A DNA stretch of 64,000 nt. It comes from Desulfobacterales bacterium (GTDB lineage: Bacteria; Desulfobacterota; Desulfobacteria; Desulfobacterales; JADGBH01). The DNA is taken from contig JADGBH010000008.1 of the NCBI GenBank assembly GCA_015231595.1, positions 34,232-98,231 of the forward strand, in the 5' to 3' direction. Position numbers and translations under genes: made by a program. Within the stretch, counting starts at the first letter, position 1; each line of letters starts with the position of its first letter. Below, in pieces: positions 7,480 to 16,220 of the stretch. The notes beneath the pieces were generated by a model, which saw only the letters and a program-made list of their open reading frames with translations, was not told where the DNA came from and searched no databases.

Positions 7480-8277
7480 TTACAATTTCAAATTATTTGC
7501 ATTAAACACAGGACCATCAATGCACGCATGGTAAAACTTATTTGGGACATTTGATTCTACAGCACAACCTAAACATGCCCCCATACCGCAAGCCATCATT
7601 GTTTCTATTGATACTTGACATGGAATATTAAAATTATTAGCGATTATAGCTACAGATTTAAGCATCGGCATTGGCCCGCAGGCATAAATCATATCTGGAG
7701 AATTATTTTTTATTTCCGATTCTAACAAATCTGTGGCAATTCCTTTTTTTCCTTCACTACCATCTTCAGTCAAGATCTCAATAGGAATTCCCATATTAAA
7801 AAAATCGTTTTTACAAAGTATATCCGAATTTGTTCTCCCCCCCAAAAAAACTTTTATATTTAATGGATTGCATCCTTCGTCAATCAAAGAACGACTTAGC
7901 ATATACATTGGAGCAATCCCTACTCCTCCAGCAATTATAAATATTTTATTATATCCCTTGATTTTAAAGCCATTTCCAAGGGGGCCTACTATTGACAAAA
8001 TAGTTCCTGGTAATTGCTTAGAAAGCCAGTTAGTAAATATACCTACAGTTTTATATAAAATTTCAATATATAAATCGTCTTCATTTTGTTTAATTATTTG
8101 ATAAATTGAAAAAGGTCTGCTTAATAATGGTTCCATGCCTTCTATTGACCTCAGCATAATAAATTGCCCGGCAGATGCGTTGGAATATTCATTATTGCAA
8201 GCCAGTCTGATTATATGATATGAATCGTTAATCTTTTTGTTGGATATTATCTCTGTTTTTGTATATTTTATTTTCAT
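7480..8277 (-). CDS. pyrK: Dihydroorotate dehydrogenase electron-transfer subunit (PyrK-type)
   Basis: The protein (265 residues) has the FAD-binding motif SRPFSIYQI, the segment IVGPLGNGFKI, a nucleotide-binding FIIAGGVGIAPMYML, and a C-terminal [2Fe-2S] loop ETMMACGMGACLGCAV with a fourth Cys in FYHACIDGPVF. This is the PyrK layout, which passes electrons from PyrD to NAD. No pyrD lies beside it in this window, so it could serve another partner; the DGPVF ending favours PyrK over other ferredoxin reductase-like proteins. Confidence 0.85.
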   Translation of the reverse strand: MKIKYTKTEIISNKKINDSYHIIRLACNNEYSNASAGQFIMLRSIEGMEPLLSRPFSIYQIIKQNEDDLYIEILYKTVGIFTNWLSKQLPGTILSIVGPLGNGFKIKGYNKIFIIAGGVGIAPMYMLSRSLIDEGCNPLNIKVFLGGRTNSDILCKNDFFNMGIPIEILTEDGSEGKKGIATDLLESEIKNNSPDMIYACGPMPMLKSVAIIANNFNIPCQVSIETMMACGMGACLGCAVESNVPNKFYHACIDGPVFNANNLKL

Positions 8278-8398
8278 GTTTAATATTTCACCTAATAATT
8301 AAAATTTAAAAACCGTAAAAAACCTTTAATAAGGTATATAGTCTAATGTCAAGATAAATCAAAATTCAAAATATTTTTTATGGAGGTGCGTTATAACT

Positions 8399-9508
8399 AT
8401 GGATAAATCAAAAGTTTACTTTATTGATTTTAAAGCAACGGCAAAGGAAAATATTTTTCAAAAATTAGAACGGCTCATGGACGTTTCTGGATTTAAAAAT
8501 ATTATCGCAAAAAAAGATTTAACAGCAGTTAAACTACACTTTGGAGAAAGGGGAAATACCGCGTACATAATGCCTATTTATATAAAAATTATAGTTGACG
8601 CTATAAAAAAGGCTGAAGGAATACCCTTTTTAACGGATGCAAATACTCTTTACGCTGGAACACGAAGTGATTCTCCCGATCATATCCAAACCGCTGTGAA
8701 AAATGGTTTTGCATTTTCTGTTGTAGAAGCCCCAATAATAATTGCCGATGGTTTAAGGGGAAAAACTGAAACAGCTATCTCAATAAATCAAAAAAGATTT
8801 AAAGAAGTTTATATCGGAAAAGAAATAGTTGAAGCTGACGCTATTGTATCTGTAGCTCATTTTAAAGGCCATGAGCTTGCTGGATTTGGAGGTACAATAA
8901 AAAATTTGGGGATGGGCTGTGCATCTCGTCGAGGCAAAATGGCGCAACATTCAAATCTATCTCCAAAAGTAAAACAAAAAAAATGTATAGGATGTGGAGA
9001 TTGTGTATCCCATTGTTCCCAACATGCTATATCGTTAGTTGATGAAAAAGCATTCATTGATTCTAAAACATGTATCGGATGTGGAGAATGCATACTTATA
9101 TGCCCTAATTCTGCTATTGAAATACAATGGAATCAATCAATTCCAATCTTTTTAGAAAATATGGTTGAATACACATTAGGCGTATTAAAAGGAAAAGAAG
9201 GAAAAACTTTTTATATTAATTTTATTAATAATGTTTCACCAGCTTGCGACTGCTACGGATATAATGATGTTCCAATCGTTAGAGATATAGGGATCGTTGC
9301 ATCAAATGACCCTGTAGCAATTGACCAAGCATCTGTTGAGCTTGTTAATCAACAAAAAGCATCGCCTGATTCCTGCGTTAAATCAAATATAAATGAAGGC
9401 GAAGATAAATTTAAAGCAGTATATCCAAATGTTAATTGGGAAATTCAATTAGAATATGCAGAAAAATTAGGGCTTGGAACAAGAAACTACGAACTTATAA
9501 AAATTTAA
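8399..9508 (+). CDS. DUF362 domain protein with two [4Fe-4S] clusters
   Basis: The first 190 residues are the DUF362 domain (KLHFGERGNTAY, FKGHELAGFGGTIKNLGMG). A two-cluster ferredoxin follows: KCIGCGDCVSHCSQHAI and TCIGCGECILICPNSAI. The rest continues DUF362 (ACDCYGYNDVPIVRDIGIVAS, DPVAIDQASVELV). Proteins of this type are widespread in anaerobes and their role is unsettled. An excellent ribosome site (TGGAGGTG) lies before the ATG. It is transcribed alone. Confidence 0.88.
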   Translation: MDKSKVYFIDFKATAKENIFQKLERLMDVSGFKNIIAKKDLTAVKLHFGERGNTAYIMPIYIKIIVDAIKKAEGIPFLTDANTLYAGTRSDSPDHIQTAVKNGFAFSVVEAPIIIADGLRGKTETAISINQKRFKEVYIGKEIVEADAIVSVAHFKGHELAGFGGTIKNLGMGCASRRGKMAQHSNLSPKVKQKKCIGCGDCVSHCSQHAISLVDEKAFIDSKTCIGCGECILICPNSAIEIQWNQSIPIFLENMVEYTLGVLKGKEGKTFYINFINNVSPACDCYGYNDVPIVRDIGIVASNDPVAIDQASVELVNQQKASPDSCVKSNINEGEDKFKAVYPNVNWEIQLEYAEKLGLGTRNYELIKI

Positions 9509-9513
9509 TCCAT

Positions 9514-9819
9514 TTAAATCTTAACGCTATGATGAATTTTATTTAATTGGAATTTTTTATCAAACCAAATAGAAGGAAGACTATCTCCATGACTTATCCC
9601 TTCAGCTTCAAATAATGAAATGAGAAGCTGAAGGGAAATATAATCTAATTCAAACCCATCCCATCCTAAATATAACAATCTTCTATTAATTTGGACAAGA
9701 TTCATTTGAGAAAAATTTGAAATTGAATTAGCTATACTGCGTATAAACCCTGGAATTACTGAAAGCGCCATCCCTTTTTTCTCTAAACGCTTCAATAATA
9801 TTTCTTTATAATTATTCAT
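9514..9819 (-). CDS. Small hypothetical protein
   Basis: The 101-residue, mostly helical protein has no motif I recognise. It begins MNNYKEILLKRLEKKGM and has a central LNVQINRRLLYLGWDGFELD-like segment with several aromatic residues. A purine-rich GGGGGG-like site precedes the ATG. It ends 5 bp from the DUF362 gene, convergent with it. The amino-acid make-up looks like a real soluble protein. Confidence 0.6.
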   Translation of the reverse strand: MNNYKEILLKRLEKKGMALSVIPGFIRSIANSISNFSQMNLVQINRRLLYLGWDGFELDYISLQLLISLFEAEGISHGDSLPSIWFDKKFQLNKIHHSVKI

Positions 9820-9982
9820 CTATAAGCCCCCCTTTTTTTTGTTGGCTTTAACTCTATTAGCTTTGTTATAAAAATTCTTTTAACTGTAGTAAATAAAGCC
9901 TTTATTTGTCAACGAAATAATAAATCAAGAATACCTTAAAATTCTTAATTCTAAGCGTTTTTGAGCTATCTACATGATAAAC

Positions 9983-10010
9983 TTGACATTAGTATATATT
10001 TTAATATAGT
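9983..10010 (+). promoter_or_regulatory. Sigma-70-type promoter before the SGNH-hydrolase gene
   Basis: TTGACA (9983-9988) and TATAGT (10005-10010) are separated by 16 bp. This is close to the consensus and lies 74 bp before the chosen start codon. Confidence 0.65.
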
Positions 10011-10083
10011 GAACAATATAGTTATTAATTAAACATTGTTTTTTTATTACCTTAATATTAAAAATAACAAAAGGAGCAAAAAC

Positions 10084-11496
10084 ATGAAAAAAAACAAATT
10101 ACTTATCTCGCTGGTCTTAATTATTCTTATTTTATTCAGTTGCAGTGACAATAATGACGATGTTGATAATTCTGCCATTGTATTAATGAATTTAGGAGAT
10201 AGCATTACAAATGGAACACAAAGTGGGAAGAGCAATGTTAGCGAGTTCACTCAAATTAACGGATTTGCTCAACTATTAGCGGATCAAATAAAAAAAATCC
10301 CCAACATCGAAATGACATGGGAAAATCCATTGTTATCAATCGATTTCACAACAAGGATAAGAACAAGAAAAGATCCAAGCTTTTTACCTTATAATTTAGG
10401 CGTTGATGGTCAAGATATAAAAGCTTTATTGGAATCAAAATCGAATAATCCAGATCCGATTTATAATTATCAAAAATTACATACAGAAATTGTAAAACCA
10501 ATTCCTTCTATACTTGGATATGAAGTTAGCCAGTTAGAAGCTGCTGAATATGTCGCTTCCTTGCATCCTAATAAAAGAAAAATTATTACACTTTTCATTG
10601 GAAATAATGATGTGCTTGGAGCTTTATTAGCTGAAAACGGAACAAAAATAACTACAGCAGATATTACTGCTTATTTAGAATACAAAACTGATGGACATGA
10701 TTTGGAGTCCATTAAAACAAATCTATCTACTGTAATAACTCGTCTTAGAAACATTCCCCATGCTAATATTTTTATTGGAACTATTCCCCATGTGGCTGAC
10801 GCGTCTTATTTATTCACAGAACAAGATATAGAATCTTTAGCGACATTTACCCATGAAATCCCCGATGTTACTGTCCTTGAAAAAGGACAAGCTTTAACTC
10901 TTGGAGCAATGATTGGTTTCCCATGCTCAGTTACAACAAGTATTTTTAGAGCTCTAAATACAAATAACGCTACTCTAAATGCAGTTATTCAAGGAGTAGT
11001 TGCTTCAAGTGACGGATTATCGATAAACGAATCTGAAACAAAATTATTTAATGATCGTGTTGATACCATTAATAATTATATAAAACAATTCGCTGATGAA
11101 TATAAAAATGTAACTTTAGTAGATACTGGCTCGTTACTTCATAAAGCGAGTACAGGCGAGCTTAAAGTAGGAGAACATGTTATATCTCGAACATTTGGAG
11201 GTGGACTTACCAGTGTAGATTGTTTTCATCCATCAAATACAACTTATGCAATCATAGCTAATGAGTTCATTCAAAAAATAAATGAAGCAAAAATTATTGG
11301 AACTATTCCTTCTATAGATACTGCATCCATTTGGGAAAACGATCCATACCGTGATAAAGATGGAGATGGATATGTTCCAGGCCCTTCAGACATAAGAATT
11401 GTCGCTCCAGAATTATGGTTTATTCTGGATACTGATGATAATGATGCTTCAGTGTTACCAGGTTATGTGACAGGAGAAGGATTGCCTTGCCAATAA
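10084..11496 (+). CDS. SGNH/GDSL-type hydrolase lipoprotein
   Basis: The start at 10084 is chosen because AAGGAG lies nine bases upstream and it gives a clean lipoprotein signal (KKNKLLISLVLIILILFSC). A longer frame from 10036 would bury the signal. The catalytic blocks of the SGNH family are present: LNLGDSITNG-like (MNLGDSITNG, Ser), IGNNDVL (Asn) and DCFHPSNTTYA (Asp and His). It probably is an esterase or lipase held in the envelope. The C-terminal KDGDGYVPG segment resembles a calcium-binding loop. A direct repeat follows the stop codon. Confidence 0.88.
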   Translation: MKKNKLLISLVLIILILFSCSDNNDDVDNSAIVLMNLGDSITNGTQSGKSNVSEFTQINGFAQLLADQIKKIPNIEMTWENPLLSIDFTTRIRTRKDPSFLPYNLGVDGQDIKALLESKSNNPDPIYNYQKLHTEIVKPIPSILGYEVSQLEAAEYVASLHPNKRKIITLFIGNNDVLGALLAENGTKITTADITAYLEYKTDGHDLESIKTNLSTVITRLRNIPHANIFIGTIPHVADASYLFTEQDIESLATFTHEIPDVTVLEKGQALTLGAMIGFPCSVTTSIFRALNTNNATLNAVIQGVVASSDGLSINESETKLFNDRVDTINNYIKQFADEYKNVTLVDTGSLLHKASTGELKVGEHVISRTFGGGLTSVDCFHPSNTTYAIIANEFIQKINEAKIIGTIPSIDTASIWENDPYRDKDGDGYVPGPSDIRIVAPELWFILDTDDNDASVLPGYVTGEGLPCQ

Positions 11497-11637
11497 CCTT
11501 TAAATTCTTTATAAGGAGATAACTATGAATAAAAAATTTACCCTAAAAATATTTAAATTAACTATTACCTTTAAATTCTTTATAAGGAAATAACTATGAA
11601 TAAAAAATTTACCCTAAAAATATTTAAATTAACTATT
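11496..11637 (+). repeat. 71-bp tandem duplication of a translation start region
   Basis: Two copies, 71 bp apart and nearly identical, each hold ACCTTTAAATTCTTTATAAG, a ribosome site, an ATG and the codons MNKKFTLKIFKLTI. The first ATG (11525) opens a 23-codon frame that stops just before the second ATG (11596), which is the true metalloprotease start. Since 71 is not a multiple of three, the first copy acts as a short upstream frame. Confidence 0.92.
11525..11596 (+). other. Upstream mini-frame created by the duplication
   Basis: ATG at 11525 starts a 23-residue frame, MNKKFTLKIFKLTITFKFFI then RK, ending in TAA about five bases before the metalloprotease ATG. It has its own AAGGAG. It may be translated and could couple to the next gene, but it probably has no product of its own. 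Confidence 0.55.
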
Positions 11638-13236
11638 TTTTCCTTAATTTTTCTTGGAATTGTTTCTTTAGCTCAATCATCTGAATTTCCTCTTATTCAA
11701 TATGATACACAGGTTATTTATAACGAAGCATTACCGATTAATGTTTTTCCGAGCGCCCATAGATTACGAATGATTAATTTGGATCCTATTATTTCTTCGC
11801 CCAGCAGACTTTCAAAAGGTGACTCACTTGTTCTAAATCTTTTTCCAGATAAAACATATACTGCTGAAATCGACAGAATTATAGTTAATAAAGCAGGAAC
11901 AATAAGCTTACGAGGCCGTATTCAAGGATATTCATTAGGTTATGTTCTAATATCAACTACTGAAGACCGTAGTCTCGCAAGTATATGTGTTCCAGAAAAA
12001 GGAGAACGTTATCAAATCCAAAGTGATCAAATCACAAAAACACATTTTTTACTTGAACTTAATGTGGCAGAATTAGATCAAATTGAAGATGGTCCAGCTT
12101 TAATTCCTCCGGAATCATATTCAAGAAGTTCTGATAATTCTGATTTAACCGAAGATAAAACTTTAAAGGGCGCATCTGACAATATAGACGTTATGATTGC
12201 GTACACTCCTGCAGCAAAGCAATGGGCTGATACATCTGGAGGAGGAATGGCAAATGTAATTGCTCAAGCTATGGAAAAAGCACAGATGACTCTCGATAAT
12301 AGCAATACGCTTTTATCAATGAGCCTTGTCCATTCCGTTGAAATTAACTATACTGAAAGCGGAAGTTCTAATACGGATCTTTATAGATTAACATTTCATT
12401 CCGGATACGATCCTTGGGGATATGAAGGTGAGCCACGCTATATGGATGATATACATCAATTGAGAACCAATTACGGAGCAGACTTAGTATCGTTGTTTGC
12501 TTTAGTTAGTGATACTGGTGGATTAGGCTGGCTATTAAATACAACGAGCGGATGGCCTGAACTTGGTTTTTGTTTAGTACGCGTGCAACAAGCTGGGTGG
12601 ACATATACTCTTGTTCATGAGCTAGGTCATAATATGGGCTTAGGTCATCATAAAGAACAAACTGTTCAGCCAGGACCAGGTTTATTTAGTTATTCTGCCG
12701 GCTGGAGATGGGTAGGAAATGATAGCGGTAAATACTGTTCAGTAATGACTTATGAAAACGGTCAGTATTTTTCAGATGGACAAACTCATACAAGAGTAGC
12801 TTATTTTTCAAATCCAAGTATCTACCATCAAGGCATGGCTACTGGTAATGCCCAAGACGCTGATAACGCTAGAAATCTTAGAGAAATTAAGAGTACAGTG
12901 GCTGCATATAAGCAGATTACTGTATCATCATTATCTGTTACACCTACCACAAAGGCAGTTGAAAATACTTCTGGAACTTTTAGCGTAACTGTTACATCTA
13001 ATGTAGCATGGACTGTCTTTGAAAGCTCATCTTGGTTAAGCGTAAGTTCAACATCTGGCTCAAATAACAGTTCTTTTACTGTAACTTATGATGCTAATAC
13101 TGGAACTGAAAGAAGTGCAGTTATTACGGTAAGCGGTGGTGGTAAAACAGCTACTGTTACTGTTACACAAAAAAGTGTGAACACAGAAAAATCATCAGCT
13201 TTGCCGGGAGTATTTCTGTTGCTCCTTGATAAATAA
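11596..13236 (+). CDS. Secreted reprolysin-like zinc metalloprotease with BACON domain
   Basis: A signal peptide (KIFKLTIFSLIFLGIVSLAQSS) is followed by a propeptide-like region. The catalytic domain (about 190-430) has the metzincin zinc motif HELGHNMGLGHH (His341, Glu342, His345, His351) and a Met-turn in CSVMTYE. A single BACON domain (about 448-530) follows: SSLSVTPTTKAVENTSG to TVTVTQKSV. The last residues are SSALPGVFLLLLDK, almost the same as the end of the M6 metalloprotease at 57412-60084. It presumably digests proteins outside the cell. The substrate is unknown. Confidence 0.88.
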   Translation: MNKKFTLKIFKLTIFSLIFLGIVSLAQSSEFPLIQYDTQVIYNEALPINVFPSAHRLRMINLDPIISSPSRLSKGDSLVLNLFPDKTYTAEIDRIIVNKAGTISLRGRIQGYSLGYVLISTTEDRSLASICVPEKGERYQIQSDQITKTHFLLELNVAELDQIEDGPALIPPESYSRSSDNSDLTEDKTLKGASDNIDVMIAYTPAAKQWADTSGGGMANVIAQAMEKAQMTLDNSNTLLSMSLVHSVEINYTESGSSNTDLYRLTFHSGYDPWGYEGEPRYMDDIHQLRTNYGADLVSLFALVSDTGGLGWLLNTTSGWPELGFCLVRVQQAGWTYTLVHELGHNMGLGHHKEQTVQPGPGLFSYSAGWRWVGNDSGKYCSVMTYENGQYFSDGQTHTRVAYFSNPSIYHQGMATGNAQDADNARNLREIKSTVAAYKQITVSSLSVTPTTKAVENTSGTFSVTVTSNVAWTVFESSSWLSVSSTSGSNNSSFTVTYDANTGTERSAVITVSGGGKTATVTVTQKSVNTEKSSALPGVFLLLLDK

Positions 13237-13245
13237 ATTTTTTAG

Positions 13246-13284
13246 AATGATTGTAGGGGGAAAAGATTCACTCCTACAATCATT
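13246..13284 (+). terminator. Inverted repeat after the metalloprotease, possible terminator
   Basis: AATGATTGTAGG (13246-13257) pairs with CCTACAATCATT (13273-13284) in a 12-bp stem. A clear T run is lacking, and the TTGTAGGGG part resembles repeat ends elsewhere, so it may be a small repeat rather than a terminator. Confidence 0.45.
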
Positions 13285-13364
13285 ATCTATTATCGAGCAA
13301 AGTTAAATTAAAACGATTTTAGAATTTTGTATATATGATGGACATTTAATCCCTTTTAGATAAG

Positions 13365-14792
13365 TTATTGACAAGCATTACATACAACGCCAGCAAGAAT
13401 CATCTTATGATTGTCAGTCATTCCAGTATAGCCGACTTTAATTAATCCGAATATCACAGCTTTATCTTTTGCTTTTGAAACAGCAACAATACCAATATCC
13501 ACGAAATTATTAAAAGAAACTGGACGATAATAAGATTGAATTGTTTTACCAGAAATTTGAAGCGTGGTAGGTGTATTATCTTTAGATTTAAACGCTATTC
13601 CCTTTGCTTCTGGTATTTTAGCCATTTCTGCTTCAGCAGTAGTAAAAATTTCATCAAGAAGCGCTGGATCAGATAAATCAAGATTTTTAACCGAATCTGA
13701 CAAAGGAACAACGCTTATAAATAAACCTTCATACTTCATCATATTCGTAGTATCATTATCAACAAAATAAATATCGCCTTGTGACTTATCCTTCCATCCT
13801 GAAGGAAGATTTGTTGGATATTGAAGAACTTGCGATGATGATGCTACGGTAATTGTTATACTTGCTGTGCCTATAGCACCTTGACTATCAGTGGCTATGA
13901 GATTAATAGTATAAGTTCCTACTTGAATAGCTGCTATAGTATAAGTGCTTCCATAAGCTACAGGAGTAGAATTACTTCCGAAAATCCAATAAAGTGAGCT
14001 TTCTCCTAATTGTCCGTCTTCTTTATCAGATGCGGTTCCAGTAAAAACAACATCATCTCCAGGGTTAAATGAAGTTTGAGTAGGAGATGTTATAGTTACT
14101 GTTGGTTTGCTATTTCCAGGAGTAGAGGAAGTAACTGAGATAGAAATTGAAGCGGTTCCAGTTGCACCGTCAGAATCTGTAGCCTTAAGTGTTATCGTAT
14201 GAGTACCAACGCTAAGAGTATTGACAGAAATGCTTTTTCCCTGACCTATAACTCCTTTTACATTAGAACTCCATTCAAGGGAATTGCCTGTAAGATCTCC
14301 GTCTTCATCGTCAGCAGCAGAACCGGTAAATGTTATACTCGCGCCTTCAACAAATGACTGACCTGCTTGAGGGCTTGAAATTGTAGCTTTTGGCGGATTA
14401 TTTTGAGTAGGAGTTACCGCTTTAATGGTTATTGTAATGGAATCAGTTCCTGTAGAATTTTTACTATCTTTTGCCATTAATGTAATAACATGCTGACCCA
14501 CAGCTAAATTAGTTAAAGTAAAATACTGGCCGTTTCCAATTGGACCCGACAGTGAAGATGTCCAGCTAAGGCCAGAATTAGGCAATGTTCCATCTTCTTG
14601 ATCTGTGCCAGCACCATTAAAAAATATTGCATCACCTTGATAATAAACTCCATTATCAGCTGGAGATATTATTTCAGCAATAGGAGCTTTATTGCTATCA
14701 CCTCCACTACTACAGCTAAAAACTAAACTCGAAATAAAACAAAGAAGAACAATCAATTTCATAGAATTGAAAAAGATATCTTTAATTCCCAT
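13365..14792 (-). CDS. Lipoprotein with three PKD/Ig-like domains
   Basis: A lipoprotein signal ends in SLVFSCSSGG. Three repeats of about 95 residues follow, each with the pattern PxAxIxSPxxGxxFxxGxxIxFxGxAxDxEDG and ending in GTHTITLKATDSDGATGTAS-like strands; this is the PKD/Ig-like fold of surface proteins. The last 150 residues form a different domain (YPTNLPSGWKDKSQGDIYFV onward) that I do not recognise. It ends in a CNACQ motif. It lies downstream of the FadL-like porin on the same strand, 20 bp apart, so these genes probably share a transcript. GGAGG precedes the ATG. Confidence 0.8.
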   Translation of the reverse strand: MGIKDIFFNSMKLIVLLCFISSLVFSCSSGGDSNKAPIAEIISPADNGVYYQGDAIFFNGAGTDQEDGTLPNSGLSWTSSLSGPIGNGQYFTLTNLAVGQHVITLMAKDSKNSTGTDSITITIKAVTPTQNNPPKATISSPQAGQSFVEGASITFTGSAADDEDGDLTGNSLEWSSNVKGVIGQGKSISVNTLSVGTHTITLKATDSDGATGTASISISVTSSTPGNSKPTVTITSPTQTSFNPGDDVVFTGTASDKEDGQLGESSLYWIFGSNSTPVAYGSTYTIAAIQVGTYTINLIATDSQGAIGTASITITVASSSQVLQYPTNLPSGWKDKSQGDIYFVDNDTTNMMKYEGLFISVVPLSDSVKNLDLSDPALLDEIFTTAEAEMAKIPEAKGIAFKSKDNTPTTLQISGKTIQSYYRPVSFNNFVDIGIVAVSKAKDKAVIFGLIKVGYTGMTDNHKMILAGVVCNACQ

Positions 14793-14812
14793 AAATTTTT
14801 AACCTCCATAGA

Positions 14813-16189
14813 TTACATTGTTAATTTTAAAGAAAAATAGCAACTCATTACATTTCCATTTACTGTATAATTATATGATGAATCCTCTTTATTTATTTTT
14901 CTTTCAGGCAAATATTGATCTTGGAAAGCAAAGCTTATTCCTATAGGATTCAATACTATTCCAAAAGGATCTTTGAATTCAGCACCGCATCCAAAACTTA
15001 CTATATGTCTATCGCAGTCGAGATAATTTGAAGCTCCTGTTTGTTCAGGCACAGGAGAAGGAACGAATTGATAACCACCCCAAAGTTTAACGTTAGTAAG
15101 TTTAATATCCCCTGATGGCGCCTCTATAGATTCCCGATCTATAACTTTATTATCTTTTATAGTAACCCTTTCCCATGTGTATAGTATTATATCAGACAGA
15201 TTCTTTTCGACGCCAATTCTATATAAGATAATATCATCAAATTTAGGACAGCTTCTTCTCATTTCGTAAGGCACATTGCGTTTAAAATCAGACCATTGTT
15301 CCAAAACTATATCAAACTCTATTGTTAAATTATCAAGTGTGTAAGATGCTCCCGCTCTATATGATTTTGGGTTCCAATAGGCGAGTATTGCTGTGTAAGC
15401 GGTTATTGTTGCTACATTATCACCGATATGCAAGTTGATAGGAGCATTAAAAGGATCGATATCTACAGCAATATCGTCTTTATAGGAAAAACCTAATTTT
15501 AAATCCTCAATAGGGCTTATGACGAATCCTACAATTGGGTTCATTTCAGCTTTTAAATCCATCCATATATCTTGTTCAGATGGAATAACATCCTTATCTG
15601 TAGAAAGATCTTCTGCTGAAATTCCAAGACTTGCTACAGCTTTACCGCCAATCATTGCATGGGCGCCAGCTCCGAACCATAAAAAATCTTTAAAAATTTC
15701 AGACCCAACTCCCATATATATATTAGTCCGCTTTAAAGCTGACCCAAATTGAAGAAATCTTGGTCTGCTTTCGTCAACATCTTCAACATTAACAAGGCCT
15801 AAATCATCTTTTAAAGAAAGGCCAAGCCCAAAAGTTACAGGTACTGGTAATTTAGCTACTTTATTTATATCAAAAGCCATATCAATAACAATCATACCCA
15901 TAGCTAAATCACTATTTTTTGGAGTATCCAATATAGGTCCGCTTATTGTCATTGAAGGCATTGTATATAAATAAGAAAAACCAAGATAATGTTCTCTTTT
16001 CATATCTCCAAGGCCTGCTGGATTGTAATAAATTCCAGAAGAATCATCTACGCTCGCGCATAAAGCTCCGCCCATAGCCATTCCTTTTGCTCCAAAACCG
16101 TAAGTATCAAATAAATCAGCCCATGCTGATCCGCTTATTAAAAAGCACAACACAAAAACTTGGATTAAAATTAAATTTGTTTTTTTCAT
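14813..16189 (-). CDS. FadL/OMPP1-like outer-membrane protein
   Basis: A signal peptide (KKTNLILIQVFVLCFLISGSAWA) is followed by FDTYGFGAKGMAMGGALCASVDDSSGIYYNPAGLGDMKRE, the typical N-terminal hatch of FadL/TodX/OMPP1 barrels. The rest alternates short amphipathic strands. FadL relatives import fatty acids or other hydrophobic compounds across the outer membrane. Genes on both sides code for lipoproteins, so the three may form one envelope system. Confidence 0.85.
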   Translation of the reverse strand: MKKTNLILIQVFVLCFLISGSAWADLFDTYGFGAKGMAMGGALCASVDDSSGIYYNPAGLGDMKREHYLGFSYLYTMPSMTISGPILDTPKNSDLAMGMIVIDMAFDINKVAKLPVPVTFGLGLSLKDDLGLVNVEDVDESRPRFLQFGSALKRTNIYMGVGSEIFKDFLWFGAGAHAMIGGKAVASLGISAEDLSTDKDVIPSEQDIWMDLKAEMNPIVGFVISPIEDLKLGFSYKDDIAVDIDPFNAPINLHIGDNVATITAYTAILAYWNPKSYRAGASYTLDNLTIEFDIVLEQWSDFKRNVPYEMRRSCPKFDDIILYRIGVEKNLSDIILYTWERVTIKDNKVIDRESIEAPSGDIKLTNVKLWGGYQFVPSPVPEQTGASNYLDCDRHIVSFGCGAEFKDPFGIVLNPIGISFAFQDQYLPERKINKEDSSYNYTVNGNVMSCYFSLKLTM

Positions 16190-16220
16190 AAGTTTGTTCC
16201 TTAGTTATAAAAATATGTTT

